In this document: positions 9,301-19,406 of the stretch, piece by piece
How positions within the stretch are numbered: the stretch's first letter is position 1
How the letters are laid out: every line of letters begins with the position of its first letter
Source: Rhyacichthys aspro
Lineage: Eukaryota; Chordata; Actinopteri; Gobiiformes; Rhyacichthyidae
DNA length: 64,000 bases
Assembly (NCBI GenBank): GCA_036850595.1
Contig: CM072156.1
Coordinates: forward strand, 17,556,326-17,620,325
Direction: 5' to 3'
The notes under the pieces: generated by a model
The model's input: only the letters and a program-made list of their open reading frames with translations
Database searches by the model: none
What the model was told of the DNA's origin: nothing
Made by a program: the position numbers and the translations under genes

Positions 9301-10142
9301 GATGTGTTGTGTGTTCACGTGTGAGCCAGTCTCGTCTCTTATCTGACGCAGAGGGCCTCCCCTTTGCGATAAAACCGGTTCTTATTTCTATTTAGATAAG
9401 GAACTGCAGGTAATGTGCCTTTTCCTCGCCTTGGGACGAGACTGATTGACAGAGAAGTGCGCCCCTTTTTAATGGGCTTTCCGGCACCCTGTTAAACGTA
9501 TGGATAAACCCCGTCCACAAACATTAGAGGAGCTGGAGTCAACAAGGTAAACACTCACTGATTTGCATGAACAAACAAACAAGTGACTCTCTCCTTCTCC
9601 TTATTGGACAAACGGATCAATGGAGTGGCGACGGCTCACATTAACTTACGCATATTATGCTCTGTTTACCATGACGCACGCGGCCTGGTGTAAATCAATG
9701 TTTATGGTCTGCCCATAAAATGAACTTGAGTCTAGGAACAACTGTTTAAGCACACTTTAACGCACATATATATTTATTCTGGATTATATTTTTGAGTTAG
9801 CATTGTTTGGCAGCGCTAATGATGAGTAAAACTATGCACCATGATGCATTTTACACAGAGTTGCCGTGCTGTGTGCGCGTTTTATAAAAAATGGATTATT
9901 GGAACAACTGGAGCCTACTGTAATGCAATTGCTGGGCACCAACAAATCAATTTACCTTCCATTTCCCGGGTGACAGTGCTGTAGTGCATTTTAAAAGACG
10001 TGTTGTTGTGCAGGTCTGGCTTGTCCAGGCCGCCGCTGTTGTGTTTGTCAAACGCTGCGTTTCCTGCTTGCTCCGCAGCCGAAATCAGAGAGGCAATACT
10101 GAAAGCATTTGCCTTTGGAGAAAGGGGACCGCCGTCGTCCAT
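2953..10142 (-). CDS. tbx1: T-box transcription factor Tbx1 (whole coding region, 8 spliced exons)
   Basis: Joined exons (minus strand, 5' to 3'): 9956-10142, 8596-8935, 6890-6991, 6482-6653, 5489-5644, 4765-4832, 4127-4227, 2953-3335. All introns are GT-AG and phases match, giving 502 residues. In the 460-residue form that starts at 8996, the T-box DNA-binding domain covers about residues 109-299, from VQLEMKALWDEFNQLGTEM through [13 protein letters not shown]. The C-terminal tail is His/Pro-rich and ends NYDYGPR, like the tail of human TBX1C. Tbx1 is a nuclear DNA-binding regulator of pharyngeal arch, outflow tract and otic development; the zebrafish mutant is van gogh, and human loss causes features of 22q11.2 deletion syndrome. 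The N-terminal signatures MHYSTVTREME and MISAISSPWLTQLSHFCDVA identify Tbx1 rather than Tbx10. No frameshift or premature stop is present, so the gene looks functional. Confidence 0.97.
3336..4126 (-). other. tbx1: tbx1 intron 7 with homopolymer tract
   Basis: This 791-base AT-rich intron contains a run of 19 T at 4023-4041 (poly-A on the gene strand), close to the donor side. No flanking retroelement body was recognised. Confidence 0.8.
4127..4227 (-). CDS. tbx1: tbx1 exon 7 (post-T-box linker)
   Basis: This 101-nt exon lies between acceptor TTCCAG|G and donor GAAAG|GTCTGT. It encodes PRNHRPGSLPIMSAFARTRN followed by PMSSPPQQNGTEK. The segment is conserved among Tbx1 proteins just after the T-box. 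The donor is weaker than those of the other exons (GTCTGT). Confidence 0.94.
4228..4764 (-). other. tbx1: tbx1 intron 6
   Basis: This 537-base intron has donor GTAAGC and acceptor TTCCAG. I see nothing else in it. Confidence 0.85.
4765..4832 (-). CDS. tbx1: tbx1 exon 6 (end of T-box)
   Basis: This 68-nt exon lies between acceptor ATTTCAG|ATC and donor GACTG|GTAAGC. It encodes [20 protein letters not shown] plus ED and the first two bases of a Trp codon. This is the canonical C-terminal T-box helix region that contacts the DNA minor groove in the family. Confidence 0.97.
4833..5488 (-). other. tbx1: tbx1 intron 5
   Basis: This 656-base AT-rich intron has donor GTAAGA and acceptor TTTCAG. I see nothing else in it. 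Confidence 0.85.
5489..5644 (-). CDS. tbx1: tbx1 exon 5 (T-box)
   Basis: This exon of exactly 52 codons lies between acceptor GTTGCAG|ATT and donor CATCGG|GTAAGA. It encodes [20 protein letters not shown] through FVFEETRFTAVTAYQNHR, one of the most conserved parts of the T-box. Both boundaries are phase 0, so skipping it would keep frame but destroy the DNA-binding fold. Confidence 0.97.
5645..6481 (-). other. tbx1: tbx1 intron 4
   Basis: The intron is 837 bases with consensus GTGAGT donor and TTGCAG acceptor. Nothing else recognisable is present. Intron 3 (6654-6889) is short and likewise featureless. Confidence 0.85.
6482..6653 (-). CDS. tbx1: tbx1 exon 4 (T-box, core DNA-binding segment)
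   Basis: This 172-nt exon lies between acceptor CCCACAG|G and donor GGCCAC|GTGAGT. It encodes [20 protein letters not shown], then RVHYHPDSPAKGAQWMKQ and NNLLDDNGH. The spacing of these conserved T-box blocks is normal, with no missing residues noticed. Confidence 0.97.
6890..6991 (-). CDS. tbx1: tbx1 exon 3 (T-box)
   Basis: This 102-nt exon lies between acceptor TTTTCACAG|G and donor TTACAG|GTAATG. It encodes RMFPTFQVKIFGMDPMADYM and on to VDDKRY, a hallmark T-box segment. Phases at both ends match the flanking exons, and both split codons are Arg. Confidence 0.97.
6992..8595 (-). other. tbx1: tbx1 intron 2
   Basis: This is the largest intron of the gene (1604 bases) and is AT-rich. Two copies of the octamer TGCGTAAA occur at 7153-7160 and 8043-8050. 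A short GC-richer stretch around 7560-7850 stands out slightly. No mobile element was recognised. Confidence 0.8.
8596..8935 (-). CDS. tbx1: tbx1 exon 2 (Ser/Pro/Asn-rich linker and start of T-box)
   Basis: This exon runs from acceptor TTGCAG|CCTTC to donor GGCAG|GTGAGG. It encodes a low-complexity linker (FTTSSLSSLNTPGGYHLSPS onward, including a run of five Ser), then a basic stretch NIVKKNPKVAN, then the beginning of the T-box, VQLEMKALWDEFNQLGTEM. The length of 340 nt (phase 2 at its 3' end) fits the next exon, completing an Arg codon across the junction. Confidence 0.96.
8936..8996 (-). CDS. tbx1: tbx1 alternative first exon 1b (reads into exon 2)
   Basis: An ATG at 8994-8996 opens 20 residues, MISAISSPWLTQLSHFCDVA, continuous and in frame with exon 2. 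The last bases of this segment (TTGCAG) double as the acceptor used when exon 1a is spliced in, so exon 1b is either 5' exon or intron depending on the promoter used. The peptide matches the alternative N-terminus known for vertebrate Tbx1. It replaces exon 1a, so this isoform (460 residues) lacks the eh1-like motif. Confidence 0.92.
9338..9400. promoter_or_regulatory. GATA-type motif group upstream of tbx1 exon 1b
   Basis: AGATAAG occurs on the minus strand at 9338-9344 and on the plus strand at 9394-9400, with GATAAAA between them at 9368-9374. All lie 340-400 bases upstream of the exon 1b start. GATA factors act in the same pharyngeal and cardiac fields, so a role is possible but unproven. 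Confidence 0.3.
9517..9705. promoter_or_regulatory. Cluster of forkhead (Fox) consensus sites with a POU octamer
   Basis: Matches to RYAAAYA on either strand: ACAAACA 9517-9523, GTAAACA 9547-9553, ACAAACA 9571-9577 and 9575-9581, TGTTTAC 9663-9669, TGTTTAT 9699-9705. An octamer-like ATTTGCAT sits at 9561-9568. Tbx1 is known from mouse work to be driven by Fox factors through a forkhead element, so the cluster is a plausible regulatory module for exon 1b. The motifs are short and individually common; the density is the evidence. Confidence 0.5.
9956..10142 (-). CDS. tbx1: tbx1 exon 1a, N-terminus with eh1-like motif
   Basis: This exon encodes 62 residues plus one base and ends at the donor G|GTAAAT. 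The start is the first ATG after an in-frame TAA at 10161-10163, which fixes the longest possible N-terminus. Residues 14-21 read FSIASLIS, which fits the Groucho/TLE-binding eh1 pattern (F-x-I-x-x-L/I) seen near the N-terminus of other T-box proteins such as Tbx20 and the Tbx15/18/22 group. An internal Met at 9987-9989 begins MHYSTVTREME, matching the annotated start of mammalian TBX1 (MHFSTVTRDME). The split codon G|CC joins to exon 2 as Ala. Which Met is used cannot be decided from sequence; the context at 10142 (-3 C, +4 G) is only moderate. Confidence 0.9.
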
Positions 10143-10500
10143 AGGCGAGAGATCGAGTCGTTAAAAGTCCCCCTCCTCCTTCCCCTCCGCTTTCCAAACG
10201 CGCAGAAAGCAGGAGAAGGCTGCACACAATGGACAGGAACATGCGCCAAAACGGGACTCTCACATTCCGCCACCGAGCGCTCCGCAAGAGTTGAGAAAAG
10301 TACTCCCACTGTTTGGCGAAGGTGAGGAAAGCTCCCCAGAAGTCCTGAAACACGTCCCGGCGTCAGAGCATAGTTCATTGACAGAGCGCAGTCAGTGTTT
10401 CTCCTCCGGACGGTGGCGGGGTGGTGTCATCTGAGTCGTGCCTTGAGGAGAAACTACTACTGCTGCGAGAATGTCAGAGTGAGCGAGATCCACGCCTCCC
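10143..10500 (-). promoter_or_regulatory. tbx1: tbx1 5' leader and probable promoter 1 region
   Basis: This stretch directly upstream of the exon 1a start is visibly richer in GC and CpG than the flanks, in line with a CpG-type vertebrate promoter. It contains an in-frame TAA at 10161-10163. I see no clear TATA box on the minus strand. The transcription start is not resolvable. Confidence 0.5.
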
Positions 10501-13500
10501 TTGCACCACCAGGAAAAAGTGCCTCTGTTCTGTACGCTGTGTTTTATTCCAATAAGACCTCACCAGTCATTCGGATTCATCTCCAACGTCACTGCAATGT
10601 CCGGCTTCAAAGCTGGCCATATATTCACTGCACTGTGGCCCCTGCATACACGAATAAGCACAAACTGGGATATACAGAGTTTTCTTTACTGTATACTTGA
10701 TTTAGGGATTTTCAGAATAATTCTGACATAACTGTAGCCATACAAACTTTGGACTAGAACATACATTAGACTCACAGAATAGAGATCAATACAACATCAA
10801 AAGAGACACTTCCACAAGTTTCATATTTTACGCAGTGCATTTAATTTAACGTTGTGACATTTAGTCCGAAACGCCCTCTTTACGCACATATACTGCTCTG
10901 GATTTTGGATGGACTTGTCTGTCTTTTGAATTGAACTCCAAAGTTACTCCAAAGTCAGGCTTTATAGTTGGGCACATTTTCTTCATTATGGCTCATATTC
11001 CTGCGTAAGAACAAATGCAATCACTTGGTTTGGACAATACAGTTACTTGAGCATTTTCCCAATCGTACGTAACATTACTTACGCATTCTTCTTAACCACA
11101 CATGATAACACAAAATTTCTATACTAGAGATAAATAGATTATAGATTAATGCACGCAGATTTTACGAATTGATTTCCCTCTGATGCCACTTAAATCTTGA
11201 TGCTATTTACGGTTTTTGCACAGTCCTCCTTTAATTTTGGATTGTGGACGGATCGGTAAACAAACGGGTAAACACACGTGGCGTTTGAGGCCTGTACTAA
11301 ACTTGACCCCTCAGTTGTGCGCCTCGTTGGCTCTCAGCTTATCCAGCTTCAGCTTTAATGTGCACCAACTGAAGCTTTTTGTGGGTAGTGGCCACCGAAT
11401 AGAGTCTCATTTACACAGCAGTGAGTGAATTGAGCGCGGAAGGCTGCAGCGGGGTTCTAATGAGATAAACCAGTTAAAGGATTAGGCCTATTTGTTTTGG
11501 ATGTTTCTCTGCTGGAGCCGGCGAGCATAAATAAACCACTGCAGTATTTGTTTAGGGAAATAGATAGAGTACTTGGAAACCTTCAATGTGCTCCTTGATA
11601 ACCTGTGTAACCTGCGAACCCAGTGATGAATCCAACTCAATAATATGTAAAAAAAATAAAATAAAATTATCAGATATAATACCACTGATTTCGGTCTCAC
11701 TTTGTCACTGGCAGATCGGAAGCTCCTTGTGTAAATGCTCGGGTGATAACAGACAAAATACAGAAGCACATCAAAATGGGAAGAGACTGTTGGAATTTGC
11801 TGCAGGCCGCAGCAGCGACAGGCAAACCCAGCAGAGAGAATATTTGCATGATAAACCCCAAGTGAATGTTTTGAGGGAACCTTTATGCAAAAACAAAGGA
11901 GTAATAATCATTTTAATTTTTAAAGTAAAATGAAAAGGGGACGAAATTTTAGGAAACACTAGAACTACCCTGACAACAGTGTTTTAAAATGGTATCTAAT
12001 ACGTTCTAACTGAAATTATTTTTAGTTTGTTTATTCACTTTTTAAAGCACAAGGTTCGTGTTTTTATCATCATCATCTTAATTTGGTATATCATCCTTTT
12101 TAATAGAAAATTCTCTTTACAACAAACATTCTAATCAAATTCAAATTAAACGATGATTTTAGATCTATATTTTATGAAAAACTGTGATTTAATAAAACGG
12201 CATTTCTTTGGAAAATATGTGCCACAAATACCGTTTCTGCTGAAGACAGATTTTAGTGTGACGCACTTTTACGCACGGCTGTTTGATAAGAATACAATCA
12301 TAAAATATATTATTATTGCACTTTGTTCATTTCTCGACAACCCGAAGCTTCACATTTAACAATCCTTACTTTATCACAAGGACGGCACGTGTCAAATCAG
12401 TGGCGTTTTTATTTTTTATTCAACAAATATCTGATGAGATTATGTCACCATATCTCGATTACTTTCCGTTTTCGCCATGCTTTTTCACATTCCCAGATAT
12501 CTGACTGAATCAAGTTGTTTACGGCGCGCCCACACTGATGTTTCCAAATATTAATCACGCGCTCACATCCTTTCACATGTAATAAATCACAGGTTAATCC
12601 GCTGGCCGCATTAAGACGATGATTTCCATGTTCGTGTTGCGTGACTGGAACTGTACCATGCAGGGCGGCGCGCTCCACGCATCAAACCCAAGCCCATCTA
12701 AATATTAGTGTAAATCCCTGAATCAGAAAGAGAGGAAGTGAGCTGTTGACCACTGACAACAGAGGCCCGGCCTGTCCCTGTGCGCGATACGCACCAAAGG
12801 AATCAATAAACGCTACGCAGGCACGACCTCGACAATGAATACACAGTGTGACAAAACCCCCATATTACAGCTTATATTTACGTCTGTTAGTAAGTATAAG
12901 TATAAAGATGAACACACAGATCACAGGTGCAAAAGCTCTGCCTCAATACGTTCATTCAATTCCTCAAAACACGCCTCCTGTCTCCATCTGAAACGTTCCC
13001 ATCAGCGCAAAAACTAATTGCAAATTTTTCAGTAAAACGCCCAAACATTTTACCGCAGTGATGAATAACTATTCGATGCCTGTTTTATTTGTTTTCCCCT
13101 GTTTATAAATGTATTTCTGTAATCTATCATTGAGTGGTGGCTGCGTATATTCTGTAAAATCTGCAGTAGTATTTCGATTCCAGCAATAGTCAAGAAGAAG
13201 GATTCACTGAATGCTATTGGCCAAAACGGTCACTTTTGGACTCAGGTATTTTGAAAAGAAAAAAAAACCCCAAACATAAACCTTTATAGATATAGTAAGA
13301 TGGTGATATAGATTATTTATAATTAGACAGTGTTTGATTTTTACTTTATTGCATTTACAGTGTCTAATCATTTTATTAAAAATGGCTCCATTTTTTTTAC
13401 ATTTACAGTCTCATTTCCCCGTGACAGTGTGAATGTCCTTTTCCTGTCCAGCCCTGCTCTCTGAATTTTTGGGGTCATCATAAAAGAACATGTGCATTAT

Positions 13501-13870
13501 AACACAATGGAAATGGACACAATGGCCGAGCAAAGGTGAAAATCCCAATTCCCAACTGAGTGTTCCAGCTCATTCTGTCATTTACAGCATTCCCACAAAC
13601 TTCATGGGAAAAAGTATGTTTTAGTAACAATGGCAATCGTAAAACTGTCATTATCAATTTGACAGCTTTTAATGTTTTTTGGATAGGATATGAAAAATTA
13701 TTCATAGATTAATATGTGACTTCTAAATATGAAAGAAAATGATGACTGTTAATGGAACATTTCTTTCTCTGTTGCAGTTCTCAGTGCTGTAACCATTTAT
13801 TTTAAGATGAAAGAGATAATGAGTATAGGCCTAACAGCAGTTCACTGTGTTTGTAAAAAAGGCCCAGATG
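10501..13870. other. tbx1 proximal 5' flank, non-coding
   Basis: This is AT-rich DNA with local CpG retention. The octamer TTTACGCA recurs at 10827-10834, 10879-10886 and 12268-12275. No exon with convincing coding content was found on either strand. Confidence 0.5.
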
Positions 13871-16800
13871 AAACTCAGAGGCCCTGGCCACACATTTGCA
13901 GTAAAACAGCCTCTGATAATAACTTTCTGACTACTTTATTATTTATTTGGAATAAAACAGACAAATAGTATAATTTATTTTCTTCTAGTTCAACTGAGGC
14001 CTTGAGACTGACAAGAGCAAAATCAGTTAGGAATGTCTGTGTAGGATATAGGAAGGGTGGTGGTAGTGGTATGGGGGGGTGGGGGGTCAGATCTCTTTTC
14101 AAAATCACTTCTTCTCTTTCCCTCATGTCTTTGTTTTAAAACTGGGAAGCTTTTAGCTTTTGAAAAGTATCCTTTTCCTATCTGTTGCACTGCGGCCCCA
14201 GTCGTCATCACCTCGCCTCTCCCCGCAGTCCTATTGGAGCGCCGGTAAATAGCTGGCATTCCTGCTACAAAGAACCGATGATGTGGGCCCTGGGCCTCCG
14301 TGATCTCCTCAAATTAATTAAGGTCTTTCTTCTGGCGGAGGAGGATCCGTAGCCTTTGTCTCTCTAATACGTCTTAAGCCTGATATTAAATGCAAGGGCA
14401 GAGTGGAGGCTCATTATAAATCAATCACTGCCTGCTTTGCTCGTCTCTGTCTGGCCTGTGATCCTAATAGTCTTGAGTGTAGCAGGGAAGCCATCCTCAG
14501 CCGACTGCCGGCCTGGCCTCCTCCTTATCTGCCGCCCCTCCCAGATCCCCACTGGCTTGGTATTTATTTGAATATGAGAAGGCCTGCTTGTTGTTTCTGG
14601 CAGTGGAGGCTCGAGCCTGAGACCCCTTTTCCACCACAACTTTGTGCCCCCACGCCCCTACCCCCCTCCATCTCTAGATCGCTCTCTCCATCTGTCCTTC
14701 CTCAGTCATCTTGGCTTGTTCTCTCTTTTCCAGCCTAGACTTTCATGAACTTGAACAACGGGTCTCCAGTTGAGGACTATTTCAGACAAGCCCACTGTGC
14801 ATTTGGGTGACCGTGTGTGTTTGAGTTTAAGTGGTCATATTCCATTAGCTTCTTTACCTTTCCAGCAGGATTAAATGTCTAAACCAGCGGGGTGGCCGAA
14901 CTCTGTTATTTTTCTTCCCAAAACTCGACAGAGTGAATATTTCCATGAAGTGACGTATCTCTGAATACACTTTTTCTTAATCTTCTAGTTTGCTCGCTGA
15001 AAACCTTGTCCTTGTGACCCATGATCCATTGGGAACATTAAGATGAAGAGTCCTGGAGTTCAGTGTTTAGCAGGATTTTAACACAGCGATTCATTCTGTG
15101 ACAGCAGGATCAGGAAGTGGGTAACATGTCCATTAGAGAGACCCCCCCACACACCCGTACACACACCAACCCCAGACAGTGAAATTAGGGGATCAGCAGT
15201 GTGCAGGGATCTGACCTTGAGGAATTCTGATACCACACCCCTGACTGGAAATGTGCTGCAGAGGAGACAGGAAAATGAGCTACAATGTGGCTTTTTGTTT
15301 GGGCGTACAGGAGATTTGGCCGAGTGGGGAATATCAGGCCTTCCTGTGCTCCTCTTCCAAGATGAAGAAGCAGGAAGTCACACAGGAGGTAAACAATGTG
15401 CAAAATGGAACTGATACCAATGCTTGGAATTTACACCCACATCTTTGTTGGCATGACTCAGTGTCAGCTGATAACGGACATGGCGCCCACCAAAAACCTG
15501 GCCGCCATGTTGGAAATGTCCCTCCACCTCAGAAGATGTTTATATTGAGTTTGGCTGTTCGAAAGACCTGCAGACTTTACTTGGTCCGTTTTTTTCTCGG
15601 GGCACACATACCTCAGGTGTTCAGGTCAGAGATATTGCTTTGTCAACCTTGTCATTCTGATGCAGAATCTGTCAAAAGAGGCCTCCTCTAATCGGAGCAG
15701 GCTCTGGGCTGTCCAGTGCTGATTGCAGCGATTCATCATGTCAGGCACTCCCTGCCACCACATGTTTGTTTTGATCCCTTCCTCTTCAGCACCGAGACAG
15801 TGAAAGATGAGGGACCATGTGGCAGGGCCGGCACAGTGCCACGTAAACCAAGAGCACATGCGGCACTTTGCCTCAGCCGGAGCTCCAACTCCACGCTCTG
15901 AGAAAGAACGCTCAGGAGGGCGTGGGGGGAGATCTGTCCGCTCGGCTAATTGCAGACCCGAAAGTGTAACTTTAGGTGACGGGGGTATTAAGGCATGTTG
16001 ACTTGTGTTCACTGGGGGCAAAACTGACACCCAGTTCCCCCCAGAGCGGACAGTTCCTTAAACCTCCTGCAGTTGGCTGGGGGGTCTGGGTCACATTAAG
16101 GGGTACTGTGTGGCCTGTTGAGCCACACCACATGACCATCTCTAAAACAAGCACTGCTGTGTCCGTAATGTCAAACACTTCCTCCATCTGCATCCATTAG
16201 CCGCTGTCGATGTGGCGAGGAACATTTGCGAGCCCAAGGAAAACAAAAGCTCTAGAGATTACTCGGGCCCTGTTTAATGAAATAGTTCCCTCTCTCATTG
16301 TACTGAGCAGGGCACAACATTTACTTAAGGATTCCAATACTTTTTTACTGCATTCTTTTCTGCATATTTTAGTTTTGTTATATTGTTAACATCCCATCAT
16401 TTTGACTTGTTTTTATCGTGCTATTTTTTACAATTTTACAATATAACTGACTGCTGATATCAATATATAAGATGTGAATTATTTATAATTATTGAATTAT
16501 AGTATTTATATAATTTGCAATTTTTAGACATGGTATTTTTTTTTTTCATCCATCAGCAAGCTCAATCCAAGCTCAATGAACTTAAATGCATTTTTTTAAG
16601 GTGAAAATGTTATATAGAATACTATTAAAAATCCCTGTTATAAGAAAGAACCGTTATATACATTGTTAATTATAAATATTAATAATGGGGAAAATATGGA
16701 ATTATCATTGGAGTATGAGATGTGTTTATTGCATGTTATATGAATAGCTGAAGAAACTTTCTTTTTAGTAGCTTTGCAGCACAGTGCTTTGATGTGAGTA

Positions 16801-18926
16801 GACACAGTCCTCCCAAGGATCACCCTATTATTATTTTCATTTTCAGAGTTTGGAATTGTTTTATTTATTCTCACTAAACTTTACCTCACCTCGTTTTATT
16901 TATTCCACAGTCCCTTATTATATTCTCCCACTCTACAAAAATATGTTCATACCCTCTGACAGACGAATTGAACTATACAAATGACTATCTCAGTGTTTTC
17001 TGTTTTTCTGCAGCCACCTATGTGGCCTGGAGTTCACTTGGAAAAAATAGCTTTTGTGTTTGTGTCTGATTTCTCAGCTCATTAATCTTAGCCCTTGTAA
17101 TACAGCGTGTCTGCAGGCTGGCATATTTCGACTAGCCTGAATGTAATGATATTTATTAGAACATGTCTTTTCTTGCTGTACGTCTTTTACCGTATCTGAC
17201 ATCACTGCCCTAGATTCTGGGCTGTGTTTACTAATGACTAAGAGGAAGAGGAGTGTTCGACATCAATATAGTTGTTTTTTATTGGAGCATTTGAATCCTT
17301 TAAAAAACATACATTTTTACAATGCAAAAGAATTTTAAATAACTGATTAAGGAACGTAAACATAACATTTGCACACTGGCTTACTTTTGGCAGTATTTAT
17401 GGCTCTTAATATTTTTGCACAGATGAGCTGGACCTTGTTCCCATTGTTACGGCTGTGTACGAAATGTCCTAAATGTGCTTGAAAGCATTGTGACTGTCAG
17501 TGTAACTACTGATAAATGCTGGTGATAGTGCTGCAGGTTGTGTGTCTCTTTTACAGGACTCTGGAAAAAGCTGTAGCTCCCCTATGTGGTTTGCTGCTGT
17601 AAAAGCACATGGCATTACAGGGGGAGACATGGGCATCCTTGTGCCAGGACATCACCTGAAACACCCCATCAGCCAAATGAGAAGCACAGTGACAACTGCA
17701 ATTATACGGTACTATCAATTTAAATTCATTTAGTTTAGTGCATTGTAGGAAGCTTGGGAAACATGCCTTTGAGGGACTCAGTTATTCCTTAAGCATTTGT
17801 TTGAATAATGTGTGTCTTAAAAATCAGCTGAGCATTCTTATATTATTACAGTTTTGAACACTCCGACGGCATGTTGTGGTTGATAACACACCTGAAAAAG
17901 GCTCTTTCATCACCCGCCTCTCCATATGACAACAACAGGCCTTGATCCAAGCACATTGCCGTGCATGTACATACACACAGGAATTACTAGACCTGAAAAC
18001 TATTCTTCAGCGTATTGTCAATATGTCTTTCAAGCTTTTGTGATTGTGCCAAGACGACAATAGAAGAGCAGTACAACAGGAATGATACACATGCCTCCAG
18101 AGATATTTGGCCAGGGGCTTTATGTTCAAGTTGATGTTTGGGTTGAGGTGGCTTCAGAGGCGGCCCTAATGCAGTATCAGGTGTCCCCACTGGTGTCGAG
18201 TGTCAGTGTCCACTCTCTGTGTGAGTGGATTGATAGCTTCAGATGGCATGTGCCCTCTCTGGACACTGGACACTTCAGCCCTCCCACCCTCCAAATATTT
18301 ACCTGACATGTCTTCGTGGGTGGCAGCCTATCTAAAGAAACATGTATACACACAATCACAATGATGGATATTTGATCACGGAGATGGATATATACACCAG
18401 AACCAAAATATGACTTCACTATTCTGTTGCTTTATTTGCAATGCTTTCCTTGTGAGAGTTTAACATTTACTTTTAAGGATGAATACTACAGGAATTATTT
18501 TGAATCAAACGGAAATATACAATGAAAAGTATTTTGTGAGAAAAAAACCAACCTTGAAATCAACAAAGAATAAGATAAATGCAGATGCCGACACATGGGC
18601 TTGCACACATGCTTTAACACGACTCCCATCCCGTGTCAGGCCTCATTGGTGCAGGCACTTTGAAGTTGTTGGCTGCTTATTTACTGATGCAAATTAGCAG
18701 GTATGCGAGCTTCAGAAGAGCAGAAAGCGTGGCGGTCTTCGTGTGCGGTGACTTGTCTTCCTAACGCTGCACCGCGGCCCATCCTTCTCCACTGAGTGTC
18801 CCTAAAGTCCTGCAACCCCCTGATGCAGCGGAGGAATGCTTTCAGCTGGTGTCACCTGGTTTAAATAGAGGCCTCCAGCCCCCTATTGGGCTGTGTTTTA
18901 CTTTCATTTACTCAAAACATTCTATA
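13871..18926. other. Intergenic stretch with candidate conserved non-coding blocks
   Basis: AT-rich DNA alternates with GC-richer, low-repeat blocks, notably 14190-14600, 16180-16320 and 18590-18880. No coding exon could be supported. Open frames here lack splice signals or family motifs. Confidence 0.35.
14190..14600. promoter_or_regulatory. Candidate conserved non-coding element (enhancer-like)
   Basis: A complex, non-repetitive block, GC-richer than its flanks, with a homeodomain-type TTAATTAA at 14314-14321 and AT-core motifs such as TATTTATTTGAATATG near 14561-14576. No sustained coding frame is present on either strand. The call rests on base composition and texture only; conservation was not tested. 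Confidence 0.3.
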
Positions 18927-19406
18927 TTTTTCATTCAGTTTTATTTGTGATGTTTAAAGCGACATTATTTATCTTTTAACATAATTTATTAATAATAGCT
19001 TATATAATATATTGTTTGATACTCCTTTAGTCAACTCTCACAGGGCATAGTCAATACATATATTGCCAGAACCCATCACATTAACCCTAACCCTAACACA
19101 CATTTATATTTAAATATATGAGATATTTTTTTAGAGGAAACGCTCCCATCTGAGTTTAATCCTTCAATCCTTTTGTAGGTACACATCCTAAAAATTACAT
19201 AGCGTTGATTTGGTTTTAAATCAAGGGTTATTTTCTATTCTATACTAAATTCCAATTGTGAAAACCTGTTGTATGTTAAATTTATGAGTCACATAAACAT
19301 CGCAAACAAACCCCTTAGTATGGATGAGCTAATTCTAAAACAATGGGTGTTAGCCTAGAATATTTCTTTTTTTTTTTTTTTTTTTTTAATAAAAAAATAG
19401 GTTTAA
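18927..19406. repeat. Dispersed repeat, copy A (pairs with 21566-22071)
   Basis: This block aligns along nearly its full length with 21566-22071 in the same orientation. Shared stretches include TTCATTCAGTT, CTCACAGGGCAT, AAATATATGAGATATTTTTTT, GTTTAATCCTT, ACTAAATTCCAATTGTG, AAATTTATGAG and AATAGGTTTA. Copy A ends in a run of 21 T (19367-19387) and holds a short TTAACCCTAACCCTAAC telomere-like insertion absent from copy B. Family unknown; no terminal inverted repeats or coding capacity seen. Confidence 0.8.

Larger units (their letters stand above)
8997..9955 (-). other. tbx1: tbx1 intron 1, with candidate promoter 2/enhancer upstream of exon 1b
   Basis: This stretch separates exon 1a from exon 1b. 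It is intron for the 1a isoform and 5' flank for the 1b isoform. It carries clustered forkhead-type, octamer and GATA motifs (listed separately). No open reading frame of interest is present. Confidence 0.7.

Noticed and set aside
19082..19098. Telomere-like TTAACCCTAACCCTAAC
   Set aside because: Only about two and a half units inside a dispersed repeat; too short for an interstitial telomeric array.
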